From Gammaproteobacteria bacterium (GTDB taxonomy: Bacteria; Pseudomonadota; Gammaproteobacteria; Thiohalomonadales; Thiohalomonadaceae), in contig JALOAT010000041.1 of assembly GCA_023228645.1 (NCBI GenBank), positions 1 through 38,520 of the forward strand: a stretch of DNA of 38,520 nucleotides. Direction: 5' to 3'. Under the pieces are notes generated by a model. The model was not told the DNA's origin and made no database searches. It saw nothing but the letters and a program-made list of their open reading frames with translations. The translations under genes were made by a program, and so were the position numbers. Below are positions 1 through 7,619 of the stretch, piece by piece (within the stretch, counting starts at the first letter, position 1; each line of letters opens with the position of its first letter).

Positions 1-341
1 CCGACCGCCTCAACGACGACCCGCGCGTGGTGAGTCTGCTCAAGCGCATGGCCGACGCCGGCAGGTACACTGCCGCCATCTGCGCCGCCCCCAAGGTGCT
101 GGCCACGGCCGGCCTGCTGGAAGGCCGGCGCGCCACCGGCTTTCCGGGCGTGCTCGAACGCGCGGCCCCGCCAGGCGTGACCCTGCTGGAGGACGCCGTG
201 GTGCACGACGGCAAGGTGGTCACCTCGCGCGGTCCTGGCACGGCCATGGACTTCGCCCTGACGCTGATCGAAATCCTGGAAAGTGCTGAAAAACGCGCCG
301 AAGTGGAACAGGGGCTGGTGCGGCCGGGCCAGCCAGCCTGA
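1..341 (+). CDS. DJ-1/PfpI family protein, C-terminal part
   Basis: The reading frame is open from the left edge (first full codon at position 3) to a TGA at 339-341, so the gene begins outside the window. The visible part holds the nucleophile elbow of the DJ-1/ThiJ/YajL family, AAICAAPKVLA, whose Cys is the conserved reactive residue, followed by the family's ATGFPG and VVTSRGPGTAMDFAL stretches. Members act as redox-responsive chaperones or glyoxalase/deglycase-type enzymes in the cytoplasm; which role applies here cannot be read from a fragment. The closest pattern is the YajL/PARK7 branch rather than PfpI proteases. The end RPGQPA is followed by a repeat-rich gap. Confidence 0.85.
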   Translation, partial: DRLNDDPRVVSLLKRMADAGRYTAAICAAPKVLATAGLLEGRRATGFPGVLERAAPPGVTLLEDAVVHDGKVVTSRGPGTAMDFALTLIEILESAEKRAEVEQGLVRPGQPA

Positions 342-780
342 GCCCAGGAGCACCTGAGAAGAAAAGCTAACCACGGGGGACACGGGGAACACGGGGCGAA
401 GAAGGACCTTTGCTCGGAAAGACGTATCTGTGTGGGAGCAAGCTTCTGCTTGCGATCCCTGGGGCCGGCGGAACCAAAGGCTCGCGAGCGGAAGCTTGCG
501 TCCCTTCTCCCTCAACCAATAGCCGCACCTGAATTGATCCCCTCTCCCCAGCCCTCGGCAACCGCTCCCTGCGTTGCTCTCGACCGCTTGCTCCCGGCAC
601 GGTCTACCTCCCCCATCCATGGGGTCGTACCTCGCGCATCCATGCGCTCGTCTCCCGGAGGGAGAGGGGGCAAGAGGGGCTGGCGAATGTGCCCAAGGGA
701 CAGCCTACAGGCTGGGGTACCATTGATTAATCCCCCCGTGTTCCCCGTGGTTAATGCTTTTGCCTTTTGCCCCTGCTGTG
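342..780. repeat. 439-bp gene-free gap made of nested small repeats
   Basis: No convincing gene lies here. The gap is framed by two inverted arms: ACCACGGGGGACACGGGG and continuing copies at about 370-397, and their complement CCCCGTGTTCCCCGTGGTTA at about 737-756. Inside are further elements: GGGAGCAAGCTTCTGCTTGC near 433-452, its inverted relative GCTCGCGAGCGGAAGCTTGC near 480-500, and opposed CCCTCTCCCC / GGGAGAGGGGG tracts near 540-552 and 659-670. This looks like REP-type hairpins lodged within or beside a longer element with period-9 arms. Open frames across it are accidental, being low-complexity and without family resemblance. Confidence 0.75.
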
Positions 781-1605
781 CTAGGTGACGAGCCGCACGT
801 TGCTTGCGGCCCGGCCGCCTTCCTTTTGGTCGCTTTCCTTGAGGCAGAACTCGAACACCGACTCGCGGCTGAGCAGCTGTTCCACGGTGGCGTTGTCCAG
901 CTCGCTGGCGTGGCAGAACACGCTTTCCCACGGTGATTCGGGGTCGCGCGGGTCGGTGATCCAGATGTTCGGGTCGATGCGCTTCAGATAGCGCAGAAAG
1001 CCATAGCCCTTCTCAGGGAACCACTTGCTGCAGACACCGCGTACGTAGGAACCCACCTGGCCCCAGTCGTTCTTGCCGTCACCGCCGAAGGGCAACAGAT
1101 CGGGCACCAGGTAGCCTGAAAAGAAATCGTCCACCCGGCGCTGCAACTCGCGCGATACGTTGCGGAAGGCCAGCAGCTCCACGCGGCAGCCGCGGTTTTG
1201 CAGCGCACTCACCACCTGTAGGAAGTCTCCGTCGCCGGTGACCAGCAGTACCTGATCCAGGTTCTCCGCCTGGAGCATGGCGTCGACCGCCATGTCGAGG
1301 TCGGCATTGGCCTTCATGGTCACGTTGCCTTCGTCATCGGTGAAGCGCTGCACGTTCTTGGCGATCACCTTCCAGCCGAAATCGCGCACGCGCTGTTGAT
1401 AACTGGTGGCCTTTTTCCTGTAATCCGCATCGTCCTCGGCACGTTGCTGGTCGAAGGCGACGTAGGTGTTGAGGCGCAGCAGCGTGCCGCCGCTGCGGCC
1501 GGCGAAGCGGCGCAGCGTGTCGTAGCGCATCTGGTAGCCGCCGTTGTAGCGGATGTTTTCGGCGTCCACGAAGACGCCGATGCGGAGACCGTTGGAAGAG
1601 GGCAT
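781..1605 (-). CDS. NYN-domain ribonuclease-like protein with C-terminal cold-shock-like domain
   Basis: 274 aa, ATG start 11 bp after the ubiB stop, probably in its operon. Residues 8-165 form a NYN (LabA/DUF88) domain of PIN-like fold: FVDAEN (D14), KANADLDMAVDAM (102-110) and LVTGDGDF (D125, D127) give the acidic metal-binding cluster of this RNase family. Residues 188-273 read as a cold-shock-like OB fold: KWFPEKGYGFLR (194-205) resembles RNP1, SVFCHASEL (228-236) resembles RNP2, and the end AASNVRLV matches the closing strand, with an unusual insertion at about 206-225. An RNA-binding nuclease is inferred. The fusion architecture is read from motifs only; the NYN part is secure, the cold-shock part likely. 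Confidence 0.85.
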   Translation of the reverse strand: MPSSNGLRIGVFVDAENIRYNGGYQMRYDTLRRFAGRSGGTLLRLNTYVAFDQQRAEDDADYRKKATSYQQRVRDFGWKVIAKNVQRFTDDEGNVTMKANADLDMAVDAMLQAENLDQVLLVTGDGDFLQVVSALQNRGCRVELLAFRNVSRELQRRVDDFFSGYLVPDLLPFGGDGKNDWGQVGSYVRGVCSKWFPEKGYGFLRYLKRIDPNIWITDPRDPESPWESVFCHASELDNATVEQLLSRESVFEFCLKESDQKEGGRAASNVRLVT

Positions 1606-1616
1606 GTTCCGTCGTT

Positions 1617-3272
1617 TCAGTCCGAATCCCTCGGCCAGGCCAGCAGCCAGGCCATGACACCCATGAGCCCGAGCACCCAGGACACGAAGGGCGCCCCACC
1701 CACCACGGTGGGCTGGTAGCCGTCGAGGCCGAAGATCACCGCGGCGGACAGTACCAGCGTGCCGCCCACGATGGCGCTCATGGTGCGGCGGTTGGTGCGG
1801 CGCAGGTCGGCGCGCAGACGCCGCAGTTCGTCGCTGTTGCCGTCGACGCGCAGCTTGCCGTTCCTGGCCTGCTGCAGCACGTCATGGATCAAGGCGGGCA
1901 GCTCCGGCAGCTTCTCGGCGAGTCCGGGGATCTGCTCACGCACGCGATTGAAGAATGCGCGCGCACCAATCTGCTCGCTCATCCAACGCTCCAGGAAGGG
2001 CTTGGCGGTGGTCCAGAGATCCAGCTCGGGATAGAGCTGGCGACCGAGCCCTTCGATGTTGAGCAAGGTTTTCTCCAGCAGCACCAGCTGCGGCTGCACC
2101 TCCATGTTGAAGCGGCGCGCGGTCTGGAACAGGCGCAGCAGCAGCTGACCAAAGGAGATCTCGGCGAGCGGGCGTTCGAAAATGGGTTCGCACACCGTGC
2201 GGATGGCCGCTTCGAACTCGTCTACGCGCGTGCCGGGCGGCACCCAGCCGGATTCCACGTGCAGCTCGGCAACACGGTGGTAATCGCGCTTGAAGAAGGC
2301 CAAGAGGTTTTCCGCAAGGTAGATCTTGTCGTCCTCGCTCAGGCTGCCGACGATGCCGAAGTCGACGGCGATATATTGGCCGTTGGGACGGACGAAGATG
2401 TTGCCCGGGTGCATGTCGGCATGGAAGAAGTTGTAGCGGAACACCTGGGTGAAGAAGATTTCCACGCCGCGTTCGGCCAGCGCCTTCATGTCGATGCCGG
2501 CCGCGCGAATCGCCGCCACGTTGGCCATGGGGATGCCGCTGATGCGCTCCATCACCATTACGTTGCGCCGGTTGAGCGGCCAGTACACCTCGGGGACGTA
2601 CAGCGCCGGCGAGTCCTGGAAGTTGCGGCGCAGCTGCGAGGCGTTGGCGGCCTCGCGCAGCAGGTCGAGTTCGTCGATGATGGTCTTCTCGAACTCCGCG
2701 ACCACCTCCACCGGGCGCAGGCGCCTGCCTTCGGACCAAAATCGCTGGAGCATGTCGGCGACGATGTACAGCAGGCTGATATCGCGGCGAATGACCGGCG
2801 CGATGTCCGGGCGCACCACCTTTACCACCACCACCTTGCCGTCCTTCAGCGTGGCGGCGTGCACCTGGGCGATGGAGGCCGAGGCCATGGGCGTCTCGTC
2901 GAAGCTCGCGAACACCTCTTCGAGGGGACGGCCATAGGCCTGGTCGATGATGGCGCGGGCGAGCTTGCCGGAGAACGGCGGCACGCGATCCTGCAGGTGC
3001 GCCAGCTCGTCGGCGATGTCGCCGGGCAGCAGGTCGCGGCGTGTGGAGAGGATCTGGCCGAACTTGACGAAAATCGGCCCGAGCTGTTCCAGGGAGCGGC
3101 GGATGCGTTCACCGCGCGGCCGGTCCGGGCGCAGCACGCGCCACCACATGAACCAGCGCAGGAAGTAGAAGGGCTTGAACAGCGGGATGGTGAAGACCAG
3201 CTCATCGAGCCCGTTCTTGAGCAGCACCCAGCCGATGTAGAGGAGGCGGAGGGCCTGGCCAGGTTTCAACAT
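1617..3272 (-). CDS. ubiB: UbiB, atypical kinase/ATPase of ubiquinone biosynthesis
   Basis: 551 aa, close to E. coli UbiB (546 aa). It carries the ABC1/ADCK signature: KFGQ at 70-73 in the nucleotide-proximal N-terminal extension, the A-rich loop region ASIAQVHAATL, VVVKVVRP with the ATP-site lysine, HADMHPGNIFV as catalytic loop and DFGIVGSL as metal-binding motif. Two C-terminal hydrophobic segments (about 500-518 and 527-544) anchor it in the inner membrane. UbiB is needed for coenzyme Q synthesis, probably helping lipid intermediates reach the Ubi complex. Its ATG overlaps the end of ubiJ by 7 bases, and the gene is fourth in the ubiE-RDD-ubiJ-ubiB block, so translational coupling is likely. 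Confidence 0.95.
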   Translation of the reverse strand: MLKPGQALRLLYIGWVLLKNGLDELVFTIPLFKPFYFLRWFMWWRVLRPDRPRGERIRRSLEQLGPIFVKFGQILSTRRDLLPGDIADELAHLQDRVPPFSGKLARAIIDQAYGRPLEEVFASFDETPMASASIAQVHAATLKDGKVVVVKVVRPDIAPVIRRDISLLYIVADMLQRFWSEGRRLRPVEVVAEFEKTIIDELDLLREAANASQLRRNFQDSPALYVPEVYWPLNRRNVMVMERISGIPMANVAAIRAAGIDMKALAERGVEIFFTQVFRYNFFHADMHPGNIFVRPNGQYIAVDFGIVGSLSEDDKIYLAENLLAFFKRDYHRVAELHVESGWVPPGTRVDEFEAAIRTVCEPIFERPLAEISFGQLLLRLFQTARRFNMEVQPQLVLLEKTLLNIEGLGRQLYPELDLWTTAKPFLERWMSEQIGARAFFNRVREQIPGLAEKLPELPALIHDVLQQARNGKLRVDGNSDELRRLRADLRRTNRRTMSAIVGGTLVLSAAVIFGLDGYQPTVVGGAPFVSWVLGLMGVMAWLLAWPRDSD

Positions 3273-3907
3273 GTCGGCTGACCCGGACGATCTTGCAACC
3301 GGCGCACCCGTGCGGCCAGGCGATCGGTCTCCTCGCGCAGCGCCTCCACTGCGGCGGCGAAGCCTTCCGCCTCGCCGCGGGTCGGCGTGATGCGTGCTTC
3401 CTCTTGCAGGTAATCGGCCGTATCGCGGCCGAGATTTTCCATGGCCTGTCGACCCCAGGCTGCGAAGCCCCGCACCACGTCGCCCAGCTGATGCGCCACC
3501 ACGTCGCCGGTGAGCCGGGACAGATGTTCTTCGAGGTCCAGGTCGAGGCGCTTGAAAATGTCCTGGAAGCGCCGGCCCAGGTCCACGTCGCCGCGAATGA
3601 TCACTTCACCGGCGAACAGCCCGCGTGCCGGCGTGCCCTTGGGAGTCATGGCGAGTCGCGCCAGGGCGAAGGGACTGCCGCTCAGCGTGGTGTCCGGCTC
3701 GGCACCGAAATGGCCCATCAGCCGGAGACCTTCAGCGCCCGGGGCCATGTAGAGCGTAACGCCCGGCGGCACGAGTTCGAGGCCGATGACCTTGCCGTCG
3801 AGGGCGTGCAGGCGCTGGAGGGTGTCGGGGTCGAGGGCGAGGGCACTGTTCAGCGCGGCTTCGAAGGCGGCGAGCGCCGCCGTGGACAGGGTCGGATCGA
3901 GGCTCAA
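3266..3907 (-). CDS. ubiJ: UbiJ, SCP2-type ubiquinone biosynthesis accessory factor
   Basis: 213 aa, similar in length to E. coli UbiJ (201 aa). The N-terminal half is an SCP2-like lipid-binding domain (about 15-125), including GVTLYMAPGAEGLRLMGHF and GEVIIRGDVDLGRRFQDIF, followed by a charged helical tail with a coiled-coil character (RDTADYLQEEARI, VEALREETDRLAARVRRLQ). UbiJ binds ubiquinone intermediates and scaffolds the soluble Ubi complex. The start codon is TTG: it overlaps the RDD stop as TTGA and is preceded by a strong AGGAGG seven bases upstream; no ATG occurs in frame before residue 55. Position between ubiE and ubiB confirms the identity. Confidence 0.92.
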   Translation of the reverse strand: MSLDPTLSTAALAAFEAALNSALALDPDTLQRLHALDGKVIGLELVPPGVTLYMAPGAEGLRLMGHFGAEPDTTLSGSPFALARLAMTPKGTPARGLFAGEVIIRGDVDLGRRFQDIFKRLDLDLEEHLSRLTGDVVAHQLGDVVRGFAAWGRQAMENLGRDTADYLQEEARITPTRGEAEGFAAAVEALREETDRLAARVRRLQDRPGQPTC

Positions 3908-4386
3908 ACACCGCCCTCCTTCATCAACTGTTCGATGGACTTCCCGGCCTCGTCCTCGCTGCTGACCACTACGACGGTCCCCGCAATCTTGTCGTGAAAG
4001 CCCTGCTTGCGCCGGTCCCAGGCAATCCAGAGAAAGCCGAGCAGCAGCGGCAGCATGGCCACCAGATAACCGAAGTAGCGCAGCGCCGCGCGGCCGAACC
4101 CCGGCGGCTGGCCGGTGCGCACATCGACCACGCGGCAGCGCATGAGGTATTTACCGGGTGTCGCGCCATAGCGCACCCACAGCAGAATGACCAGGATGAG
4201 CGGCAGCACTTGCTGGACGAATATGTCCCAGAGCCCGTGATAGCCGTAGGGTTCCGCGGCAGCGCCGAAGTAGGCGCTGCCATACACGGCGTACAGCAGG
4301 AGCAGTGCGAGGGGGATGTAGATGAGCGAATCGATCACGTGGGCGGCGGTGCGCCGCCAGAAGCCCGCGTAGCGCGGCTCGCTCAT
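3904..4386 (-). CDS. RDD-family membrane protein inside the ubiquinone operon
   Basis: 160 aa with an early RRTAAHVIDSLIY segment typical of RDD domains (Arg and Asp-bearing first helix), a second hydrophobic span around 50-68 (ILVILLWVRYG), the conserved ATPGKYLMRCRVVD motif, and a third span ALRYFGYLVAMLPLLLGFLWIAWD. RDD proteins are small inner-membrane proteins, mostly of unknown function, some linked to ion transport. Its ATG overlaps the ubiE stop (ATGA) and its stop overlaps the ubiJ start, so it is co-translated with ubiquinone genes. E. coli has no gene in this slot. A role in quinone metabolism is only a guess from position. Confidence 0.9.
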   Translation of the reverse strand: MSEPRYAGFWRRTAAHVIDSLIYIPLALLLLYAVYGSAYFGAAAEPYGYHGLWDIFVQQVLPLILVILLWVRYGATPGKYLMRCRVVDVRTGQPPGFGRAALRYFGYLVAMLPLLLGFLWIAWDRRKQGFHDKIAGTVVVVSSEDEAGKSIEQLMKEGGV

Positions 4387-5132
4387 ACCTTGAAGCCCCG
4401 GTGCAGCGCGACGATGCCGCCGGTGAGATTGAAGTAGTCACACCGTACGAAGCCGGCGTTCTCCATCATGCCTTTGAGGGTTTCCTGGTCCGGGTGCATG
4501 CGGATGGATTCGGCCAGGTATTGGTAGCTGGCGCGGTCGTTGGCGATGAGCTGGCCCATGAGGGGCAGGAGCTTGAACGAGTAGGCGTCGTACACCGGCC
4601 CGAGCCCCGGCGCCACGGGCTTGGAGAACTCCAGCACCAACAGCTTGCCGCCTGGCTTGAGCACCCGGTTCATGGACGCCAGCGCCTTGTCCTTGTCGGT
4701 GACGTTGCGCAGGCCGAAGGCGATGGTGATCACATCGAAGTGGTGGTCGGGAAACGGCAGGCACTCGGCATTGGCCTGCACGTACTCGATGTTGCCGATG
4801 ATGCCGCGGTCGGTGAGACGGCTGCGGCCCACTTCGAGCATGGAGGCGTTGATGTCCGCGAGCACCACCTTGCCTTCGGGGCCGACCTGCCGGGCGAACT
4901 TGGCGGTCAGGTCGCCGGTGCCGCCGGCGATATCGAGGACGCGCTGGCCGCGGCGCACCGCCGCCAGCTCGATGGTGAAGCGCTTCCACAGACGATGGAT
5001 GCCCATGGACATCACATCGTTCATGAGGTCGTACTTGCCGGCGACCGAATGGAACACCTCGGCTACCTTGTGCGCCTTCTCACCGACGGGCACTTGCTGA
5101 AAGCCGAAATGGGTGGTGTCGTGCTCGGACAT
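4383..5132 (-). CDS. ubiE: UbiE, demethylmenaquinone/2-methoxy-benzoquinol C-methyltransferase
   Basis: 249 aa, the normal UbiE length (E. coli 251 aa). SAM-binding motif I is VLDIAGGTGDLTAKFA (65-80); the family signatures FHSVAGKYDLMNDVMSMGIHRLWK (27-50, given here by its key YDLMND core) and the IAFGLRNVTDKDKAL and LEFSKP regions are intact, and the end LTGGIVALHRGFKV is the standard UbiE/COQ5 terminus. It methylates the ring of the ubiquinone precursor (and of demethylmenaquinone where made) in the cytoplasm. It starts 4 bp after the DUF971 stop and leads the tightly overlapped ubiE-RDD-ubiJ-ubiB run. Confidence 0.97.
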   Translation of the reverse strand: MSEHDTTHFGFQQVPVGEKAHKVAEVFHSVAGKYDLMNDVMSMGIHRLWKRFTIELAAVRRGQRVLDIAGGTGDLTAKFARQVGPEGKVVLADINASMLEVGRSRLTDRGIIGNIEYVQANAECLPFPDHHFDVITIAFGLRNVTDKDKALASMNRVLKPGGKLLVLEFSKPVAPGLGPVYDAYSFKLLPLMGQLIANDRASYQYLAESIRMHPDQETLKGMMENAGFVRCDYFNLTGGIVALHRGFKV

Positions 5133-5136
5133 GGTC

Positions 5137-5508
5137 TCAACCGTTTAGCGTTTCCTTGCGCGTGTAACCGGCTTCCGCCAGGCGGCGCAGGTAGTCCTGC
5201 CAATAGGTGTCGTAGTTCTTGCCCAGGTCGTAGAGCGTTTCCCAGGCGTAAATGCCGGTATTGTGCCCATCGTCGAAATGGATCTGCACGGCGTAGGTGC
5301 CGACCTGCTCGATTTTCTCGATGTTCACGTCTTCCTTGCCGACCTGCAGTTTCTCCTCGCCGGGTCCGTGGCCGCGCACCTCCGCAGAAGGCGAAAACAC
5401 CCGCAAATACTCGGTAGGCAACCGGAACTGGCTGCCGTCTTCAAAACGGATTTCGAGGATGTGGCTCTTCTTGTGGAGATGGATCTCGGTGGGAAGGGTT
5501 TGGGTCAT
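5137..5508 (-). CDS. DUF971 (GBBH-like N-terminal domain) protein
   Basis: 123 aa. The fold is the small domain found at the N terminus of gamma-butyrobetaine hydroxylases, here standing alone: PTEIHLHKKSHILEIRFEDG at the start, FRLPTEYLRVFSPSAEVRGHG with the conserved LP.E.LR..SPSAEV pattern, and FDDGHNTGIYAWETLYDLG near the end. Function is unknown; the family is regularly found between hslU and ubiE in gammaproteobacteria such as Pseudomonas, as here. The gene has a good Shine-Dalgarno (GGAGGG) and probably its own promoter, so it may head the ubiquinone operon rather than depend on hslVU. Confidence 0.93.
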   Translation of the reverse strand: MTQTLPTEIHLHKKSHILEIRFEDGSQFRLPTEYLRVFSPSAEVRGHGPGEEKLQVGKEDVNIEKIEQVGTYAVQIHFDDGHNTGIYAWETLYDLGKNYDTYWQDYLRRLAEAGYTRKETLNG

Positions 5509-5538
5509 CGGGAAAAGTCCCTCCGGAGCGGGTGCCTA

Positions 5539-5567
5539 AGCATACAGTTGTGAGGAATGCACCGCAA
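5539..5567 (-). promoter_or_regulatory. Candidate sigma70 promoter of the DUF971-ubiE operon
   Basis: On the minus strand a -35-like TTGCGG (5562-5567) and a -10-like TATGCT (5539-5544) are separated by exactly 17 bp, pointing toward the DUF971 start at 5508 with a leader of roughly 24 nt that contains the GGAGGG ribosome site. The match is moderate (3/6 and 4/6), so this is an inference from spacing and position. Confidence 0.4.
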
Positions 5568-5573
5568 AGGTGC

Positions 5574-5632
5574 CCCCACACGATGGCGACTTGTTCCATC
5601 GAATTCAACGCGTGGGACTGTGGGGTTTTTTT
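5574..5632 (+). terminator. Hairpin plus T-tract, plus-strand orientation, between hslU and DUF971
   Basis: CCCCACA (5574-5580) pairs with TGTGGGG (5619-5625), enclosing a second stem CGATGG/CCATCG (5581-5586 with 5596-5601). Seven T residues follow (5626-5632) on the plus strand. No plus-strand gene lies upstream, so whether it ends an antisense transcript, shields hslU from readthrough, or simply folds the hslU 3' end is unclear. Confidence 0.4.
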
Positions 5633-5638
5633 CGGACT

Positions 5639-6976
5639 TCAGAGGATGTAGCGGCTCAGGTCTTCGTTATCGGCCAGCTCACCCAGCTGGTTGTTCACGT
5701 AGGTGGCGTCAATCACCACCGTCTGGCCGCTGCGATCGGCCGCCTCGAAGGACAGCGCTTCCAGCAACCGTTCCATCACCGTGTGCAGGCGCCGTGCGCC
5801 GATGTTCTCGGTACGCTCGTTCACCTGCCAGGCCACCTCGGCCAGGCGCGCGATGCCGTCGGCGGCGAACTCCACCTCCACGCCTTCGGTGCGCAGCAGT
5901 GCCTTGTATTGGTCGGTGAGGGAGCAGTCGGGCTCAGTGAGGATGCGCACAAAGTCCTCCACCGACAGGGCGTCCAGTTCCACGCGGATGGGCAGGCGAC
6001 CCTGCAACTCAGGGATGAGGTCCGAGGGCTTGGCCAGGTGGAAGGCGCCGGAGGCAATGAACAGGACGTGGTCGGTCTTCACCATGCCGTATTTGGTGGT
6101 GACGGTGGAGCCCTCCACCAGCGGCAACAGATCGCGCTGCACGCCCTCGCGGGAGACGTCGGGGCCGCGTCCGCCCTGCTCGCTGCGGCTGGTGATCTTG
6201 TCGATCTCGTCCAGGAACACGATGCCGTTCTGCTCCACCGCCTGCACGGCCCGGGCCTTGATCTCGTCCTCGTTCACCAGCCGCGCGGCCTCTTCTTCGG
6301 TGAGTTGGCGCAGGGCCTCCTTCACACGCAGCTTGGTGCGCTTGGTGCGCTTGCCCGACATCGACTGGAACAGGCCCTGGAGCTGACTGGTCATCTCCTC
6401 CATGCCGGGCGGGGCCATGATCTCCACACCCATGGGCGCAGCGCTCACCTCCACCTCGATCTCCTTGTCGTCCAGGTCGCCCTCGCGCAGCTTCTTGCGG
6501 AATTTCTGTCGCGTGGCGCTATCGCTGGCCTCCGCGGGTTCCTGGGCGAAGCCGACCCGCGCGGGCGGCAGCAGGATGTCGAGCACGCGCTCCTCGGCGG
6601 CCTCCTCGGCGCGGAAACGCTGCTTGGCCATCTCCTGCTCGCGGGTCATCTTGATGGCGATGTCCACCAGGTCGCGGATGATGGATTCCACGTCACGGCC
6701 CACGTAGCCCACTTCCGTGAACTTGGTGGCCTCCACCTTCAGAAAGGGCGCATTGGCCAGTTTGGCCAGGCGACGGGCGATCTCGGTCTTGCCCACACCG
6801 GTGGGGCCGATCATCAGGATGTTCTTGGGCGTGATCTCGTTGCGCATGGCGCCCTGCACCTGGCTGCGACGCCAGCGATTACGCAGGGCGATGGCCACGG
6901 CGCGTTTGGCGGCGGCCTGGCCGACGATGTGCTTGTCCAGTTCCTGGACGATCTCGCGGGGGGTCATTGGGCTCAT
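5639..6976 (-). CDS. hslU: HslU, ATPase subunit of the HslUV protease
   Basis: 445 aa (E. coli 443 aa). Walker A is GPTGVGKT (57-64), the substrate-pulling pore loop GYVGRD follows, Walker B is IVFLDEIDKI, and the C-terminal tail ends EDLSRYIL, the peptide that docks into HslV and activates it. The AAA+ hexamer unfolds cytoplasmic substrates such as SulA-type inhibitors and heat-damaged proteins and feeds them to HslV. It lies 103 bp downstream of hslV; that gap is filled by a dispersed repeat, unusual for this normally tight operon. A second possible ATG three codons in (6967) would give almost the same protein. Confidence 0.97.
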   Translation of the reverse strand: MSPMTPREIVQELDKHIVGQAAAKRAVAIALRNRWRRSQVQGAMRNEITPKNILMIGPTGVGKTEIARRLAKLANAPFLKVEATKFTEVGYVGRDVESIIRDLVDIAIKMTREQEMAKQRFRAEEAAEERVLDILLPPARVGFAQEPAEASDSATRQKFRKKLREGDLDDKEIEVEVSAAPMGVEIMAPPGMEEMTSQLQGLFQSMSGKRTKRTKLRVKEALRQLTEEEAARLVNEDEIKARAVQAVEQNGIVFLDEIDKITSRSEQGGRGPDVSREGVQRDLLPLVEGSTVTTKYGMVKTDHVLFIASGAFHLAKPSDLIPELQGRLPIRVELDALSVEDFVRILTEPDCSLTDQYKALLRTEGVEVEFAADGIARLAEVAWQVNERTENIGARRLHTVMERLLEALSFEAADRSGQTVVIDATYVNNQLGELADNEDLSRYIL

Positions 6977-6994
6977 GTTCGGTCTTCCGAAGAA

Positions 6995-7077
6995 AAAGCA
7001 TTAACACGGGGGACACGGGGGACACGGGGAGAATGAATAGTTCTTCCTCGTGTCCCCGTGTTCCCCGTGGTTGTCTT
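6995..7077. repeat. CACGGGG-family element inside the hslV-hslU operon
   Basis: Left arm at 7003-7030 is three tandem CACGGGGGA-type units; the right arm at 7048-7071 is the complement (CGTGTCCCCGTGTTCCCCGT and the terminal GGTT). The arms can form a long stem around a short loop of about 18 bp. The element fills nearly all of the hslV-hslU gap and leaves both coding sequences intact. Same family as the copies near 370-757, 7702-7826, 14774-14845 and 15672-15706. Confidence 0.85.
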
Positions 7078-7079
7078 CT

Positions 7080-7619
7080 TCAACACTCCAGCTCTTCGAG
7101 GGTGATGTTGCGGTTGGTGTAAATGCAGATGTCGGCGGCGATGCCGAGGCTTTGCTCGACGATCTCGCGGGCCGACAGCTCGGTGTGTTCCAGCAGGGCG
7201 CGGGCCGCGGCCTGGGCAAAGGGGCCGCCGGAGCCCATGGCGATGAGGCCGCCCTCCGGCTCGATGACGTCGCCGTTGCCCGAGAGGATCAGCGACGTGG
7301 TCTTGTCGGCCACGGCGAGCAGGGCCTCCAGGCGGCGCAGCATGCGATCGGTGCGCCAGTCCTTGGCCAGCTCGACGGCGGCGCGGGTCAGGTGACCATG
7401 GTGTTTCTCCAGCTTGGCCTCGAAGCGCTCGAACAGGGTGAAGGCGTCGGCCGTGGCGCCGGCGAAGCCGGCCACGACCTTGTCGTGGTACAGGCGGCGC
7501 ACCTTGCGGGCGTTGCCCTTCATGATGGTGTTGCCGAGGGTGACCTGGCCGTCGCCGCCGATGACCACCCGGTCGCCGCGGCGCACACAGACGATGGTCG
7601 TGCCGTGGAACTGCTCCAT
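7080..7619 (-). CDS. hslV: HslV, proteolytic subunit of the HslUV protease
   Basis: 179 aa (E. coli 176 aa). The catalytic N-terminal threonine of this proteasome-beta-like peptidase is T7 in MEQFHGTTIVCVRRG, so a six-residue propeptide must be removed; E. coli loses only the initiator Met, while longer leaders occur in other proteobacteria. VIGGDGQVTLGNTIMK and the GSGGPFAQAAARAL segment are typical. The start was placed at 7619 because upstream codons in the same frame translate the neighbouring repeat. Twelve subunits form the double ring that HslU caps. hslU follows on the same strand. Confidence 0.97.
   Translation of the reverse strand: MEQFHGTTIVCVRRGDRVVIGGDGQVTLGNTIMKGNARKVRRLYHDKVVAGFAGATADAFTLFERFEAKLEKHHGHLTRAAVELAKDWRTDRMLRRLEALLAVADKTTSLILSGNGDVIEPEGGLIAMGSGGPFAQAAARALLEHTELSAREIVEQSLGIAADICIYTNRNITLEELEC

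Noticed and set aside
1884..3281. 465-codon plus-strand open frame opposite ubiB
   Set aside because: It is the antisense shadow of a well-recognised gene in GC-rich DNA; its His/Glu/Gly-rich translation matches no family.
5570..7036. 488-codon plus-strand open frame opposite hslU
   Set aside because: Antisense to HslU with intact ATPase motifs; the translation is low-complexity His/Leu/Gly and begins in a hairpin.
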